This document shows, in pieces, positions 55,894-64,000 of a stretch of DNA of 64,000 bases (position 1 is its first letter; each line of letters begins with the position of its first letter). The position numbers and the translations under genes are program-made. The stretch comes from Candidatus Faecalibacterium faecigallinarum. GTDB lineage: Bacteria; Bacillota; Clostridia; Oscillospirales; Ruminococcaceae. The stretch is taken from assembly GCA_019119685.1 (NCBI GenBank), contig DWWN01000060.1:1-64000 (forward strand), written 5' to 3'. The notes under the pieces were generated by a model that had not been told where the DNA came from, ran no database searches, and saw only the letters and a program-made list of their open reading frames with translations.

Positions 55894-56916
55894 TTACAGC
55901 TGCGCGGTGCGCAGAGCAGCCAGCACGCCGGCCAGCGCCAGCGCACAGAAAACGTAAAAAGCCGATACCGGGCCGCCCTTTTTGCGCAGCCAGGCATCCA
56001 GGCTGCCGGCCTTGAACAGGGGCCGGCCCCGGAACCGCCGCCAGACGCCCTGCAGCAGGGCGGCCAGCCCCTCGGCCCAGAAGGGCAGCCCCAGCACCAG
56101 GGCCAGGTCGCCCCGGCCAATGGACAGGGGGATGCCCCCCACCGCCCCCGCCAGGAACAGGCAGCCCACCGCGCCGGGCAGCAGCCGGGCGGGGTAAAAA
56201 TTCCACAGCAGAAAGGCCATCAGCGCCCCGGCCAGCGCCGCCGGCAGCACCGCCAGCGGGAAAAAGCCCAGGATCGTCTCGGCCCCCATCAGGCCCAGCA
56301 TGGCCACAAAGGCCGCGCCGGCCGCAGCCCCGTCGGCAGAGCCCGCCAGCCGGACCGATTCGGCCAGGGCCAGCAGCATCGCCGCCCAGAGGGGCGCGGC
56401 TGCGGCTCCCAGCTCGCAGTAGCCCAGGATGGGCAGGGTCAGGCCGGTGGGCATACAGCCGCCCAGCCAGAGGGCCCCCACCGTCACGGCGGCGGCCAGA
56501 GCCTCCAAAGCCAGGCGGACGCCTGTGCGCAGGCCCAGCACCTGCCGGGGCCGCAGCCGGGCCAGATCGTCGGCCAGGCCCGCCGCCCCCAGCAGGAAGC
56601 CGCCGCCCAGCCCCAGCATCAACCGGCCGGTCAGCCCGCCGCCCAGCAGCTCGGGCTGGATCATGCAGACCACCGCCCAGCCCACGCCCACCGCGGCCAG
56701 CGTCCCGATGATGAAGCACAGGCCGCCCATGGTGGGCAGGCCGCGGGGCGCAGGCGGCTCGGGGGGCTGTTCTTCCGGCTGGCCGGGCTTTGGGGCGGGG
56801 CCGTTCTCCTTTTCAGGCGGGACAAGGGCCCGCAGCAGGGGGACCAGTAAGTTCCCGACCGCGGCGGTCAGCGCAAAACCCAGCACCGACGCCACGATCA
56901 AGGCAAAACGTATCAT
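55894..56916 (-). CDS. MraY-family (PNPT superfamily) membrane protein with degenerate active site
   Basis: PRGLPTMGGLCFI and GLADDLARLRPRQVLGLRTG align to MraY. The NLTDGLDG, FMGDTGS and HHH motifs are lost. Confidence 0.8.
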   Translation of the reverse strand: MIRFALIVASVLGFALTAAVGNLLVPLLRALVPPEKENGPAPKPGQPEEQPPEPPAPRGLPTMGGLCFIIGTLAAVGVGWAVVCMIQPELLGGGLTGRLMLGLGGGFLLGAAGLADDLARLRPRQVLGLRTGVRLALEALAAAVTVGALWLGGCMPTGLTLPILGYCELGAAAAPLWAAMLLALAESVRLAGSADGAAAGAAFVAMLGLMGAETILGFFPLAVLPAALAGALMAFLLWNFYPARLLPGAVGCLFLAGAVGGIPLSIGRGDLALVLGLPFWAEGLAALLQGVWRRFRGRPLFKAGSLDAWLRKKGGPVSAFYVFCALALAGVLAALRTAQL

Positions 56917-56934
56917 GTGTGTACACTCCGAATG

Positions 56935-58341
56935 TTATGAATTTTCGCTGTTTTCAGCGGCGATGGCCTCGGCGTCCTTCAAAGCCTGCAGCTGCTGCAC
57001 GGCGTTTTCCAGCGCCATGGCCCGGCTGCCCTTGAACAGGACGGCGTCCCCCGGGACGGTGATCTTTGCCAGGAAGCCGGCGATCTCCTCGTAGCTGTGG
57101 GCGTGGATGGTGCGCACCCCCTTGGCCGCAGCCACCGTCGCGGTGCGGTGGGCCAGTTCGCCGTAGGTGATCAGGCAGTCGATGCCGCTCTGGGCCACCA
57201 GACGGCCCAGCTCCTCGTGCTCGGTGCGGGCCTCGTCCCCCAGCTCCAGCATATCCGCCAGGACGGCGAACCGCCGCTTGCAGGGGTAATCCTTGAACAT
57301 TTCCAGCGCCGCCCGCATACTGGTGGGGTTGGCGTTGTAGCAGTCCTCGATGATCCGCACCCCGTGGCAGTCCAGCATATGCTGGCGCATCCCGGTCTGC
57401 CGGAACTCCTTCATCTGCTGGATGGCCTCCTTGGGGGTCAGGCCCAGCTGGCTGGCGGCGCAGTAGGCCGCCAGGGCGTTGGCCACGTTGTGGCGGCCCA
57501 GCGCCGGGATGTGCACCATGAAGCAGCCGTTCTCGGCGTCGTCCAGCAAAAAGCTCATGCCGTCGTTCTCCTGCCGGATGGCGGAGGCGTACACATCGGC
57601 CTCCTGGCTGATCATGCTGTACCAGACGGGGCGGACGTGGGCGGGCAGCTCGGCCTTGCGCAGGAAAGGGTCGTCGTAGTTCAAAACGAGGGGCGCGCCC
57701 TCGGGCATCCCGTCGCAGATCTCGAGCTTGGCCTTGCAGATATTCTCCTGGCTGCCCAGGTTGCCGATGTGGGACAGGCCGATGCAGGTGATGACGCCCA
57801 CGTCCGGCCTGGCGCAGCGGGACAGCCGGCTGATCTCGCCGGCGTGGTTCATGCCCATCTCGATGACGGCGTACTGCGTCCCGGCGCCGATCTGGAACAG
57901 GGTGCGGGGCAGGCCCAGCTCGTTGTTCTGGTTGCCCTCGGTCTTGATGGTGGCGCCCAGGGCGCTGAGGGCCGTGGCGCAGAACTCCTTAGTGGTGGTC
58001 TTGCCCACGCTGCCGGTCACGCCCACCACTTTGGGGGCAAACTGGGCCCGGTAGTTGGCCCCCATCTGCATCATGGCCTGGTAGCTGTCCGGGCAGAGGA
58101 TGGTCTTTTCCTCGGGCACGCCCTCCACCGGGTGGTTGAGCACCACCCATTCCGCGCCTGCCGCCAGGGCTTTGGCGGCAAAGTCGTGCCCGTCAAAGTG
58201 TTCGCCGGGGAAAGCTACAAACACGCACCCGGGCCCGGCCTCCCGGCTGTCGGTGGTCACCAGCGAGACGGTCTGCTCCGCGTTGATGCGTTCGGCGGGC
58301 GTCAGCCCCGCCAGAAGGGTTCTTGCTGCGATTTTTTCCAT
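56935..58341 (-). CDS. murF: UDP-MurNAc-tripeptide--D-Ala-D-Ala ligase
   Basis: VTTDSREAGPGCVFVAFPGEHFDGHDFAAKAL, VGVTGSVGKTTTKEFCATAL, ALGRHNVANALAAYCAA, DCYNANPTSMRAAL. Confidence 0.97.
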   Translation of the reverse strand: MEKIAARTLLAGLTPAERINAEQTVSLVTTDSREAGPGCVFVAFPGEHFDGHDFAAKALAAGAEWVVLNHPVEGVPEEKTILCPDSYQAMMQMGANYRAQFAPKVVGVTGSVGKTTTKEFCATALSALGATIKTEGNQNNELGLPRTLFQIGAGTQYAVIEMGMNHAGEISRLSRCARPDVGVITCIGLSHIGNLGSQENICKAKLEICDGMPEGAPLVLNYDDPFLRKAELPAHVRPVWYSMISQEADVYASAIRQENDGMSFLLDDAENGCFMVHIPALGRHNVANALAAYCAASQLGLTPKEAIQQMKEFRQTGMRQHMLDCHGVRIIEDCYNANPTSMRAALEMFKDYPCKRRFAVLADMLELGDEARTEHEELGRLVAQSGIDCLITYGELAHRTATVAAAKGVRTIHAHSYEEIAGFLAKITVPGDAVLFKGSRAMALENAVQQLQALKDAEAIAAENSENS

Positions 58342-58450
58342 TCGTTCCTATCCCCTTTCCATATGTTTCCAAAATGGTCTGTCCTTATTATAAATGGTAC
58401 GCTGCGGGCAAGGCAAGTAGAGCTCTGCGGTTTTCGCCCATCCTTCACTT

Positions 58451-60943
58451 TTACCCGCAGGTAATGGTCACGATGGTGCCAAGCTGGACCCGGTCGCCGG
58501 GGGCGGCGCTCTGGCTCTGGACCAGGCCGGCGGCGCTGCCCTCCACGATGCAGTTGAAGCCTGCCGCGTGCAGCATCTGGCTGGCAAAGTCGGCGCTCTT
58601 GCCGGTCAGGTCGGGCACCTCGGCGGTCTGGCCGCTGTAGGTGTCGGTGTAAAGATAGATGGTGGTGCCGCTGGGCACCTCGGTGCCCGCCGTGGGGTAC
58701 TGCCAGGTGACGGGGGCGGCGGTGTTGCCGCTCTCGCTTTCCACCAGATGGTGGGCCAGGCCGCGGATGTTCAGGTTGACCTGGGCGTTTCTCCACTCGG
58801 TGCCGATCAGGTTGGGCACCTTGACGGTCTGGCCGCTGCGGTCCACGCCGTCGGTGGCGATGCCCAGATACGGCGCGATCTCGCTGATGATGTTGCCCAC
58901 CACCGGCGCGGCCAGCACCGAGGAATAGTCGCTGTTGGCGTTGTTGGGGTCGTCCAGCATGACGTAGACCAGGATCTGGGGGTCGTCGGCGGGCAGCACC
59001 GCCACGAAGGAGGCCGCCTTTTTGTAGTCGCCGTCGGCGCGGCGGTCCATGTTCAGCAGCTCGGAAGTGCCCGATTTGCCGCCGATGCGGTAGCCCGCCA
59101 CATAGGCGCGGTAGCCGCCGCTGCGGGTGGTGCCGTCGCCCACCTCATGCTCCATGATCTGGCGGATGGTCTGGCTGGCGCTGCCGCTGATGACCTGGCG
59201 GCGGACGTTCGGGCCGATCTGCTCCACCACGTTGCCGTTGGCGTCCACGATCTGATCCACCACATGGGGGGTGACGAGGTAGCCGCCGTTGACCGCGGCC
59301 GACACCGCCGTGCACACCTGCAGGGGCGTCACCGCCATGGACTGGCCGAAGGCCGAGGAGGCCAGCTCCACCTCGCCCATGGTCTGGTCGGTGTAGTACT
59401 GCATATAGCCCGTCTCGTTGGGCAGGTCCACGCCGGTGCGCTCGGTGAAGCCGAACGCCTTGAAGTAATCGTAGAATGTATCGACGCCGATCCGCTGGCC
59501 CAGCTGGATGAGGTAGATGTTGCAGCTGTTCAGCAGGGCGTCGGCCAGGTTCTGGGTGCCGTGGCTGTGGCGTCCGGCGCAGTGGTAGGTCTGCTTGGCG
59601 ACGGCATAGGCGCCGCTGCAGTTGAAAGTCGTGTTGTAGGTGGCGTTGCCCGAGTCCACACCCATGGCGGCGGTGATGACCTTAAAGACGCTGCCGGGGT
59701 AGTACAGCTCGGTGATGTTCTTGTTTTTCCACATGATGTCCCGGAAGTAGCCCGAGTAGTCGGCTTCGGGGTCCAGGATCCTGTTCCCGTTCTCGTCGGT
59801 GACGAAGGTGCCGTCCTCGTTTTTCAGGTAGATGCCGTAGAGTTCCGGCTCGGCCCGGACCAGCTCCTCCAGATAGGCCTGGTTGGCGGTGTAATTATTG
59901 GGGTCATTGGGGTCGAAGTCGGGCTTGGAGGCCATGGCCAGGATGCCGCCGGTGTTCACGTCCATCACGATGGCGCAGCCGCGGTTTTCCACCGTGTTGG
60001 CGGCGATGGCCTCGTTCAGGTACTTTTCCACCACTTCCTGGATGGTGGTGTCCAGCGTCAGGACCAGGCTGTCGCCGTCCTTGGCGTCGTAGGTGACGGC
60101 GCTGCTGTCGGCGATGGCGTTGCCCCGGGCGTTGCGGATGGTGACGGTCCGGCCGTCGGTGCCGGACAGAATGTCATCGTAGGATTTTTCCAGCCCGTAA
60201 AAGCCGTCCCCGTCCGCATTGGTAAAGCCCAGCACCGACGCCGCAAACGCCCCATAGGGGTAGTTGCGCTGGTAGGTGCGGGAGGAGGAGAGGGACAGCC
60301 GGCCGGTGCCCTTGATGGCGTTGCGGTCGGACACATACTGCTCGATGGACTCCTTGACGGCGTTGTTGACCTTTTCGGCCAGCACCTGGTAAGAGGAGTC
60401 GATCTTGCTCAGGGCCTCGTAGACGGCCTCGTACTGCTGAAGGTAGGCCTGGGAGGTGGTGTCCACCTTGTCCAGACTGACGCCGTCCCCTGACAAAAGG
60501 CGCAGCGTCAGCTCCCGGCTGATCTCGCCGCAGGCCGCGGCGTCCAAGGTGTGGACGGTGGACTCCACTTCCGCGCCGGTGGCGGGGTCGGTGGAGGTGA
60601 TGGTCTGGCTGTCGTAGAGGGCGCTGGAATAGCTGGGATCGCACCAGATATCCCACACCACGCTGGTGGACGCCAGCACCTTGCCGGTGGCGTCGTAGAT
60701 CTCGCCGCGGGTGGCCTGGATGGTGGTGTCCAGCAGCTGCTGGTCGCTGGCATAGCGGCTGTACATCTCGCCGTTGCGGATCTGGATATTGTAAAGGCTG
60801 CCCACCACGATGGCGGTGGCCGCCAGGACTGCGCCGATGGATACCGCCACCCCGATCTTGCGGGTCCTGGCAGGGATGGGGGCCGAGTCGGGGGCGCGGT
60901 AAAGGCCGCCCCCCCGCCGGCGCCGGTTGGTTGCTTCTTTCAT
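58451..60943 (-). CDS. Penicillin-binding protein 2 / SpoVD-like transpeptidase with two PASTA domains
   Basis: YPGSVFKVITAAMG (SxxK), NSCN (SxN), GGKSGTSELL (KSGT), C-terminal PASTA repeats. Confidence 0.95.
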   Translation of the reverse strand: MKEATNRRRRGGGLYRAPDSAPIPARTRKIGVAVSIGAVLAATAIVVGSLYNIQIRNGEMYSRYASDQQLLDTTIQATRGEIYDATGKVLASTSVVWDIWCDPSYSSALYDSQTITSTDPATGAEVESTVHTLDAAACGEISRELTLRLLSGDGVSLDKVDTTSQAYLQQYEAVYEALSKIDSSYQVLAEKVNNAVKESIEQYVSDRNAIKGTGRLSLSSSRTYQRNYPYGAFAASVLGFTNADGDGFYGLEKSYDDILSGTDGRTVTIRNARGNAIADSSAVTYDAKDGDSLVLTLDTTIQEVVEKYLNEAIAANTVENRGCAIVMDVNTGGILAMASKPDFDPNDPNNYTANQAYLEELVRAEPELYGIYLKNEDGTFVTDENGNRILDPEADYSGYFRDIMWKNKNITELYYPGSVFKVITAAMGVDSGNATYNTTFNCSGAYAVAKQTYHCAGRHSHGTQNLADALLNSCNIYLIQLGQRIGVDTFYDYFKAFGFTERTGVDLPNETGYMQYYTDQTMGEVELASSAFGQSMAVTPLQVCTAVSAAVNGGYLVTPHVVDQIVDANGNVVEQIGPNVRRQVISGSASQTIRQIMEHEVGDGTTRSGGYRAYVAGYRIGGKSGTSELLNMDRRADGDYKKAASFVAVLPADDPQILVYVMLDDPNNANSDYSSVLAAPVVGNIISEIAPYLGIATDGVDRSGQTVKVPNLIGTEWRNAQVNLNIRGLAHHLVESESGNTAAPVTWQYPTAGTEVPSGTTIYLYTDTYSGQTAEVPDLTGKSADFASQMLHAAGFNCIVEGSAAGLVQSQSAAPGDRVQLGTIVTITCG

Positions 60944-61039
60944 TCGCTTCTCCTGCCTGACGCCCGCCGCCAAGACGGCACGGGGCGTCAGAAACCGAAA
61001 AAGCGTGCGCAGGCGCACGCTTCCCCGGGTATCGTTGGT

Positions 61040-61561
61040 TTATTCTGCAGCGTCCGCCGGCGGGTCGATGGTCCGCAGCAGGGACGAGACGCCGGCCTGG
61101 AGGGTATCGGTCCACTTTTCCACCGCAGACTCGCGGCGGGTGAGCACGCTCTGGTCGTCCAGCCGGATGTAGGTGATCTGGCTGTCGTCGATCTTCATCA
61201 GGCCCAGGCGGCCGGCCACGTTCTCCACGTTGGAAATGCTGGACTGGACGTTGAGGGTGGTGGTGTAGTAATCGTTCTGGCTCTGGGCCGAGATCAGAGT
61301 CGCCTTTGCCTGGCGGATGTCCCCACTCAGCTCCACGATGCGGGCCTCGCTGAACAGCAGCGCCACCGACAGCCCTGCCAGAAGCCCCAGCGCAAGGATC
61401 TGCACGCCGTGCTGCATCATGGCGCGCAGGGGCGAGATGGCGGCCTTGCCGCCCTGCTCGACCCGCAGGTTGGGCCGCCGCTCGGGCTGGGGCTCCGGGC
61501 GGCGGACTGCCTGTCCTAAAGTGATGCCGTTGTAATTGTAATCGTATGCAGGCTGACCCAT
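61040..61561 (-). CDS. ftsL: FtsL-like septum protein
   Basis: Single TM followed by coiled coil; position between rsmH and the PBP gene. Confidence 0.75.
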   Translation of the reverse strand: MGQPAYDYNYNGITLGQAVRRPEPQPERRPNLRVEQGGKAAISPLRAMMQHGVQILALGLLAGLSVALLFSEARIVELSGDIRQAKATLISAQSQNDYYTTTLNVQSSISNVENVAGRLGLMKIDDSQITYIRLDDQSVLTRRESAVEKWTDTLQAGVSSLLRTIDPPADAAE

Positions 61562-61608
61562 GACTTGTATCTCTCCTCTTTCCGCGCACCCTGTGTGAGG
61601 GGGTGCGC

Positions 61609-62577
61609 TCACAATTTTTCAAGGACCCGCAGACGGGCCGAGCGGCTGCGCCGGTTGTCGGCCAGCTCGCCGGGCTTTGCTTCGATGGGCTTGCGGGTGA
61701 TCAGCTTTGCCTTTGCCTTGCCGCCGCAGACACAGACCGGGAACTCGGGCGGACAGGTGCAGGCGGTGGCCCAGCGGCGGAACTTGTTCTTCACCAGCCT
61801 GTCCTCCAAAGAGTGGAAGGTGATGACGCAGAACCGCCCGCCGGGTCGCAGGGCGCTGAAAATGGCGTCCAGGCCCTCGTCCAGGGCGTCCAGCTCATGG
61901 TTCACCGCGATGCGCAGCGCCTGAAAGCTGCGCCGGGCCGGGTTTTTGTCCTTGCGGCGGACCGCCGGAGGCATGGCCGACGCCACCAGCCCCGCCAGCT
62001 GCAGCGTCGTCTCGACGGGAGCCTCCTGCCGGGCCTCCACGATCTTGCCGGCGACCTGCCAGGCATAGGGCTCCTCGCCGTAATCCCGCAGGATGCGGGC
62101 CAGTTCTTCCCGGTCGAGCGTGTTGACCAGGTCGGCGGCGGTGGTGCCCTCCTGGCTCATCCGCATATCCAGCGGCGCGTCGGCCCGGTAGGAAAAGCCC
62201 CGCTCTGCATCGTCCAGCTGGTGGCTGGAGACGCCCAGGTCCAGCAGCGCTCCGTCGATGGCCTCCACCCCGACCGAGGCCAGGGCGCCGGCCGCATAGC
62301 GGAAATTGGTCTGCACCACAACGGCAGGCAGCCCCGCCAGCCGCTGGCGGGCCGTCTGGACCGCGTCGGGGTCCTGGTCCAAAGCGATGAGCCAGCCGCC
62401 GGCCGCGGCGTCCAGCCGGCTGGCAATGGCCCGGGAATGGCCCGCGCCCCCTGCCGTGCCGTCCAGATAGATACCGCCGGGGCGGATGTTCAGCCCTTCC
62501 AGGCATTCTTCCAGCAGCACAGGTACATGCTCGAAAGAAGCCGGGTCAAATGCCTGCTGGGTTTGTTCGTCGTTCAT
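61609..62577 (-). CDS. rsmH: 16S rRNA m4C1402 methyltransferase RsmH (MraW)
   Basis: HVPVLLEECLEGLNIRPGGIYLDGTAGGAGHSRAI, RGFSYRADAPLDMRMSQEG, FHSLEDRLVKNKFR. Confidence 0.97.
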   Translation of the reverse strand: MNDEQTQQAFDPASFEHVPVLLEECLEGLNIRPGGIYLDGTAGGAGHSRAIASRLDAAAGGWLIALDQDPDAVQTARQRLAGLPAVVVQTNFRYAAGALASVGVEAIDGALLDLGVSSHQLDDAERGFSYRADAPLDMRMSQEGTTAADLVNTLDREELARILRDYGEEPYAWQVAGKIVEARQEAPVETTLQLAGLVASAMPPAVRRKDKNPARRSFQALRIAVNHELDALDEGLDAIFSALRPGGRFCVITFHSLEDRLVKNKFRRWATACTCPPEFPVCVCGGKAKAKLITRKPIEAKPGELADNRRSRSARLRVLEKL

Positions 62578-62609
62578 GGGGCCCGCCTCCTTTCCTGTCG
62601 AAATATGTT

Positions 62610-63029
62610 TCAGATGTGGAGTTCCCGCAGGCGGGCGGCCCGCTGCTCGTTGGTCACGGCGGCCCGGCGGGCATCCCAGCGGGCGGCGTCCCAGATCTCG
62701 GCGTGGTTGCGGTTGCCGATGACGGCCACCGTCTTGCCCAGCCCAGCGTAGGCCCGCAGGCTGGCCGGCAGGAGGATGCGCCCCTGCTTGTCCGGCGTCA
62801 CCTCGCAGGCGGTGCTGAACAAATCGCCGGTGATCTCCCAGCTGTCCATCAGCTCGTCCGCGCCCAGCCGCTCCGAGATGCGTTCCACCTCGGCCATGGG
62901 CAGGGCGAAGAGGCACTGGTCCAGCCACTCCATCACCACAAAGCTCTCGCCCATCCCCTCCCGGAATTTGGCCGGGAAGTTCAGGCGGCCCTTGGCGTCG
63001 ATGGCGCAGTCATACCGTCCAAAGAACAC
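62610..63029 (-). CDS. mraZ: Transcriptional regulator MraZ
   Basis: V(GTG)FFGRYDCAIDAKGRLNFPAKFRE...DKQGRILLPASLRAYAGL. Confidence 0.95.
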   Translation of the reverse strand: MFFGRYDCAIDAKGRLNFPAKFREGMGESFVVMEWLDQCLFALPMAEVERISERLGADELMDSWEITGDLFSTACEVTPDKQGRILLPASLRAYAGLGKTVAVIGNRNHAEIWDAARWDARRAAVTNEQRAARLRELHI

Positions 63030-63064
63030 CCTGACCGCCCCCTTTTGTGGCCCGAGATGGGGTG

Positions 63065-63094
63065 TGCTCCCCACTTCTCCCTACTTTACTCCAC
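63065..63094 (-). promoter_or_regulatory. MraZ operator candidate: three 10-bp direct repeats
   Basis: Minus strand GTGGAGTAAA GTAGGGAGAA GTGGGGAGCA between promoter and mraZ start. Confidence 0.65.
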
Positions 63095-63104
63095 TGATAA
63101 AGTT

Positions 63105-63133
63105 ATTGTAACAAATCAGCCCGGTGAATGCAA
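63105..63133 (-). promoter_or_regulatory. mraZ/dcw promoter
   Basis: Minus strand TTGCAT, 17 bp, TACAAT. Confidence 0.7.
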
Positions 63134-63181
63134 TAGTTTTTGCCCGACTTTTTCCGCCAATTTTCCGCAGCCTGTCCAAAG

Positions 63182-63213
63182 AAAAGAACCCCTGCCGCTG
63201 TGGGCAGGGGTTC
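63182..63213 (-). terminator. Terminator of the coiled-coil gene upstream of mraZ
   Basis: Minus strand gaacccctgcccacagcggcaggggttctttt. Confidence 0.85.
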
Positions 63214-63240
63214 GGGATGGACAGCGCCGGGTCACGGCTG

Positions 63241-63696
63241 TTATTTCTTGGGCGGCTGGCGCAGGCTGGCGCGGACGTTCTTCACCTGGGAGGCGTTGGC
63301 GACCATCGTCTCCTCGGTGGTCTTGAGCATATTGTCGCAGTAATCCGCGGTGGTCTGGCGCAGCGTGCGGCTCTCGGCCTGGGCCTGGGCCATGATCTCC
63401 GAGGCCCGCTGCTGGGCGCTCTTGACGATTTCCGATTCGCTCACCAGCACGCGGGCCCGTTCCTCCGCCTGGCGGATGATGGCCTTGGCCTGGGCGTTGG
63501 CCGAATCCACGATCTGGCTGCGGTCGTTGACGATGGCCTGGGCCTGGCGCAGCTCGCCGGGGAGGTTGGCGCGGATCTCATCCAGATATTCCTGGATCTG
63601 GTCCACGTCTACGATCCGCTTGCCCCCCGACAGGGGCATATTGGCGCTTTCGGCCAGGGCATCCTCGATGGTATCCAACAGTTCATTGACGTTCAT
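63241..63696 (-). CDS. Coiled-coil protein (DivIVA / ATPase subunit-B-like)
   Basis: MNVNELLDTIEDALAESANMPLSGGKRIVDVDQIQEYLDEIRANLPGELRQAQAIVNDRSQIVDSANAQAKAIIRQAEERARVLVSESEIVK. Confidence 0.75.
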   Translation of the reverse strand: MNVNELLDTIEDALAESANMPLSGGKRIVDVDQIQEYLDEIRANLPGELRQAQAIVNDRSQIVDSANAQAKAIIRQAEERARVLVSESEIVKSAQQRASEIMAQAQAESRTLRQTTADYCDNMLKTTEETMVANASQVKNVRASLRQPPKK

Positions 63697-64000
63697 ACAG
63701 TTTCTCCCCCTTCCGCTTCGCTGGGGCGGGGCTTTGTGTACCGCCACAGCAGCACGCGGCCGTACCGGTACTGTTTGCGCAGCACCAGACTGCCCACCTG
63801 GGCGGGCAGGACCAGTTTTGCCTCGCTCTCACACAGGACGATGCCGCCGGGCGCGACGACTTTTTCCACCGCTGGCAGCACCTCCTCCAGCATCCCCTGG
63901 CGGAAAGGCGGGTCCAGCAGCACCAGGTCGAACTGCTCATGGCAGGCCGTCAGCCAGCGCGCGGCATCCCCCACGCTGACCCGGCTGCGGTCGAACAGGC
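63693..64000 (-). CDS. rsmD: RsmD-like 16S rRNA (guanine966-N2)-methyltransferase, C-terminal part (truncated by window edge)
   Basis: FDLVLLDPPFRQGMLEEVLPAVEKVVAPGGIVLCESEAKLVLP. The frame stays open to the window end. Confidence 0.85.
   Translation of the reverse strand, partial: LFDRSRVSVGDAARWLTACHEQFDLVLLDPPFRQGMLEEVLPAVEKVVAPGGIVLCESEAKLVLPAQVGSLVLRKQYRYGRVLLWRYTKPRPSEAEGGETV

Noticed and set aside
63241-63696. V/F-type ATPase subunit
   Set aside because: Coiled-coil similarity only; no other ATPase subunits nearby, so kept as a coiled-coil (DivIVA-like) protein.

Overview
This 64 kb, GC-rich window looks like the chromosome of a gut Firmicute of Ruminococcaceae/Oscillospiraceae type. 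That placement is inferred from gene families and style, not from a search. The left edge holds the 3' end of a large serine recombinase whose element appears to have integrated into an XRE-type regulator gene. Most of the rest is housekeeping sequence, mainly on the minus strand: a polar amino-acid ABC transporter, three tRNAs, phosphofructokinase, a dTDP-rhamnose/glycosyltransferase cluster, gdhA, Mrp, a SpoIID-like protein, a CLC antiporter, uvrBA, radC, comM-like, lysA, a capD-like dehydratase, a flippase, a kinase-like PASTA protein, yebC, rsmF-like, mrnC, obg, rpmA/rplU, lgt, two M16 peptidases, a VanY-like protein, blaI, serC-serA, and a rearranged division/cell-wall (dcw) cluster from mraZ to murE. 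The observations most worth follow-up are: (1) the MraY-position protein in the dcw cluster has lost most catalytic motifs, and murD is absent from the cluster; (2) a zinc-ribbon/PASTA protein is a probable pseudokinase (HRG..N, no DFG); (3) a VanY-family protein lacks all three zinc ligands and sits next to blaI; (4) BlaI-type TACAnnTGTA dyads lie in the blaI-serC intergenic region; (5) L27 lacks the Firmicutes N-terminal extension and the Prp protease gene is missing between rplU and rpmA; (6) intergenic repeats are mosaic and modular; (7) a small Asn/Ser/Lys-rich ORF has its own SD and terminator. No CRISPR array, rRNA or prophage was seen. Family assignments come from reading motifs by eye; no database search was run.
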